This document shows, one piece after another, positions 5,955 to 6,999 of a DNA stretch of 6,999 bases. Numbering within the stretch: the stretch's first letter is position 1; the number at the start of each line of letters is the position of its first letter. This DNA comes from an uncultured Bacilli bacterium (GTDB lineage: Bacteria; Bacillota_I; Bacilli_A; ML615J-28; CAG-698). A program made the position numbers and the translations under genes. The stretch lies in NCBI GenBank assembly GCA_947624315.1, contig CANQJU010000058.1:1-6999 (forward strand). Direction: 5' to 3'. The notes under the pieces are model-generated. The model searched no databases and was not told the origin of the DNA. It was given only the letters and a program-made list of their open reading frames with translations.

Positions 5955-6622
5955 TGTTTAAACAAATTATTGAAGTATGGAATAATGTTCAAATGTTTAA
6001 TGGAATATGGGAAACAGTTGTCATGGTTTTTGTTTCAACATTCTTATCTTTCTTAATAGGACTTCCTATTGGTATTTTAACTGTTTGCACAGATAAAGGT
6101 GGTTTATTTCCTTGCAAAGTGGTTAATAAGATTTTAGGATTTATTATTAATTTGGGGCGAGCAATTCCATTTATTATTTTGCTTGTTGCCTTAATTCCTT
6201 TTACAAGATTAATTATTGGTACATCAATTGGTGTAAGAGGTATGATTGTTCCTTTAACTATTGGAGCTATACCTTTTGTAGCAAGGCTTACAGAAAATAC
6301 TTTTAGAGAAATAGATAAAGGAGTTATAGAAGCCTCTCAATGTTTAGGGCTGAATAATTTTCAAATTATTTTGAAAGTTTACTTGGTTGAAGGTTTTCCA
6401 TCATTAATTAGAGGAATATCTCTAACGGCAATAATGCTAGTTGGATATAGTGCTATGTCAGGATCTGTTGGTGGTGGAGGTTTGGGTAATATTGCTATTC
6501 AATATGGTTATTATCTATTTGATAGAACGACAATGTTAATAGTTGTTGTTGTAATTATTTTATTGGTTGGAATTATTCAAGTTATTTTTGAGATTTTAGC
6601 AAGATTAATTGATAAAAAATAA
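5954..6622 (+). CDS. metI: MetI, methionine ABC importer permease
   Basis: Membrane-spanning subunit that forms the methionine channel as a dimer and couples to MetN. The 222-residue length matches MetI (about 217-222). Five hydrophobic segments are seen, starting with WETVVMVFVSTFLSFLIGLP (19-38). The MetI-typical stretch NLGRAIPFIILLVALIPFTR and IIGTSIGVRG precede the coupling helix (EAA loop) EASQCLGL (126-133), which docks on the ATPase. The late motif SAMSGSVGGGGLGNIAIQYGY is strongly kept in MetI. The ATG overlaps the metN stop by one base (TAATG), a sign of translational coupling, with GGAAGAG a few bases upstream. Confidence 0.95.
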   Translation: MFKQIIEVWNNVQMFNGIWETVVMVFVSTFLSFLIGLPIGILTVCTDKGGLFPCKVVNKILGFIINLGRAIPFIILLVALIPFTRLIIGTSIGVRGMIVPLTIGAIPFVARLTENTFREIDKGVIEASQCLGLNNFQIILKVYLVEGFPSLIRGISLTAIMLVGYSAMSGSVGGGGLGNIAIQYGYYLFDRTTMLIVVVVIILLVGIIQVIFEILARLIDKK

Positions 6623-6636
6623 AGGAGGAAAAGAAA

Positions 6637-6999
6637 ATGAAAAAATTATTTTTAAGTTTAGTTTTGTTATTGTTTGTTGTTTTAGGAGTTGGATGTAAGA
6701 AGGAAGATGAAAAGACAATTACAGTTGCCGCGTCTCCTAGCCCACATGCAGAAATATTAGAAGAGGCAAGAGCATATATTGAATCAAAGGGATATAAATT
6801 AGTTGTTAAAGTTTATGATGATTATATTATTCCTAATGTTGTCGTACAAGAAGGAGAAGTGTTTGCTAACTACTTCCAACACATTCCATATTTAAATGAT
6901 TATAATGAAAAAAACAAAAGTGATTTAGTACCTGTTTTAAGAGTTCATTGTGAACCATTAGGTGTTTATAAAGGCACTAAAAGTTCTTTAGAGGAAATT
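6637..6999 (+). CDS. metQ: MetQ, methionine-binding lipoprotein (5' part, cut by the window edge)
   Basis: Extracytoplasmic substrate-binding lipoprotein that delivers methionine to MetNI (NlpA/MetQ family). 121 codons are visible, of roughly 270 expected. Residues 1-19 are a signal peptide (KK then a run of Leu/Val) ending at a lipobox LGVGC with the lipidated C20; glycine at -3 is less usual than leucine. The mature part shows the family marks: ITVAASPSPHAEILEEA (28-44), the YDDYIIPN strand and GEVFANYFQHIPYLNDYN, in which the N of ANYFQH lies at the ligand cleft. The family usually has Asp where Phe stands before ANYFQH. AAAGGAGG (6621-6628) is a strong RBS eight bases before the ATG and overlaps the metI stop. 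The gene is open to the last base. Confidence 0.92.
   Translation, partial: MKKLFLSLVLLLFVVLGVGCKKEDEKTITVAASPSPHAEILEEARAYIESKGYKLVVKVYDDYIIPNVVVQEGEVFANYFQHIPYLNDYNEKNKSDLVPVLRVHCEPLGVYKGTKSSLEEI

Overview
The window is AT-rich DNA from a low-GC Gram-positive bacterium (Firmicutes/Bacillota, or a relative close to the Mollicutes). The evidence is strong AAAGGA/GGAGG ribosome binding sites, TTGACA/TATAAT-type promoters, a T-box leader, a lipoprotein-type MetQ and a KtrAB potassium system. TGA is used as a stop (end of the serine acetyltransferase gene at 4851-4853) and tryptophan is TGG, so the genetic code is standard rather than the Mycoplasma code. I cannot name the genus from sequence alone.

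Layout. (1) 52-2111: a promoter drives ktrB-ktrA, encoding a KtrAB-type K+ uptake channel and its cytosolic RCK gating ring, closed by a short hairpin terminator. (2) 2130-3500: a MATE-family multidrug/metabolite exporter. It ends at a bidirectional terminator (3500-3528) shared with a convergent gene. (3) 3524-3943, minus strand: a small soluble YdcF/DUF218 protein. (4) 3944-4103: a divergent intergenic region with candidate promoters for both sides, a 19-base direct repeat and an AT-rich hairpin touching the next gene's Shine-Dalgarno. (5) 4104-4853: a serine acetyltransferase of the long N-terminal, hexapeptide-repeat type. (6) 4877-5195: a strong promoter and a full-length T-box leader with an AUG (Met) specifier, antiterminator and competing terminator. 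(7) 5214-6999: metN-metI-metQ, a methionine ABC importer; metQ runs off the right edge.

How the genes fit. The right half is about sulfur amino acids. Serine acetyltransferase makes the O-acetylserine used for cysteine synthesis, and metNIQ imports methionine under control of uncharged tRNA-Met sensed by the T-box. The MetN here is short (246 residues) and lacks the C-terminal methionine-sensing NIL domain of the classical ~340-residue MetN, so feedback may rest mainly on the T-box. The left half is ion and solute homeostasis. KtrA keeps residues that match the c-di-AMP pocket known from S. aureus KtrA.

I see no mobile element, CRISPR array, rRNA or tRNA gene, and no clear sign of a wholly new system. 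The most notable points are the Met T-box paired with a NIL-less MetN, and the unexplained repeat/hairpin leader before the serine acetyltransferase gene.
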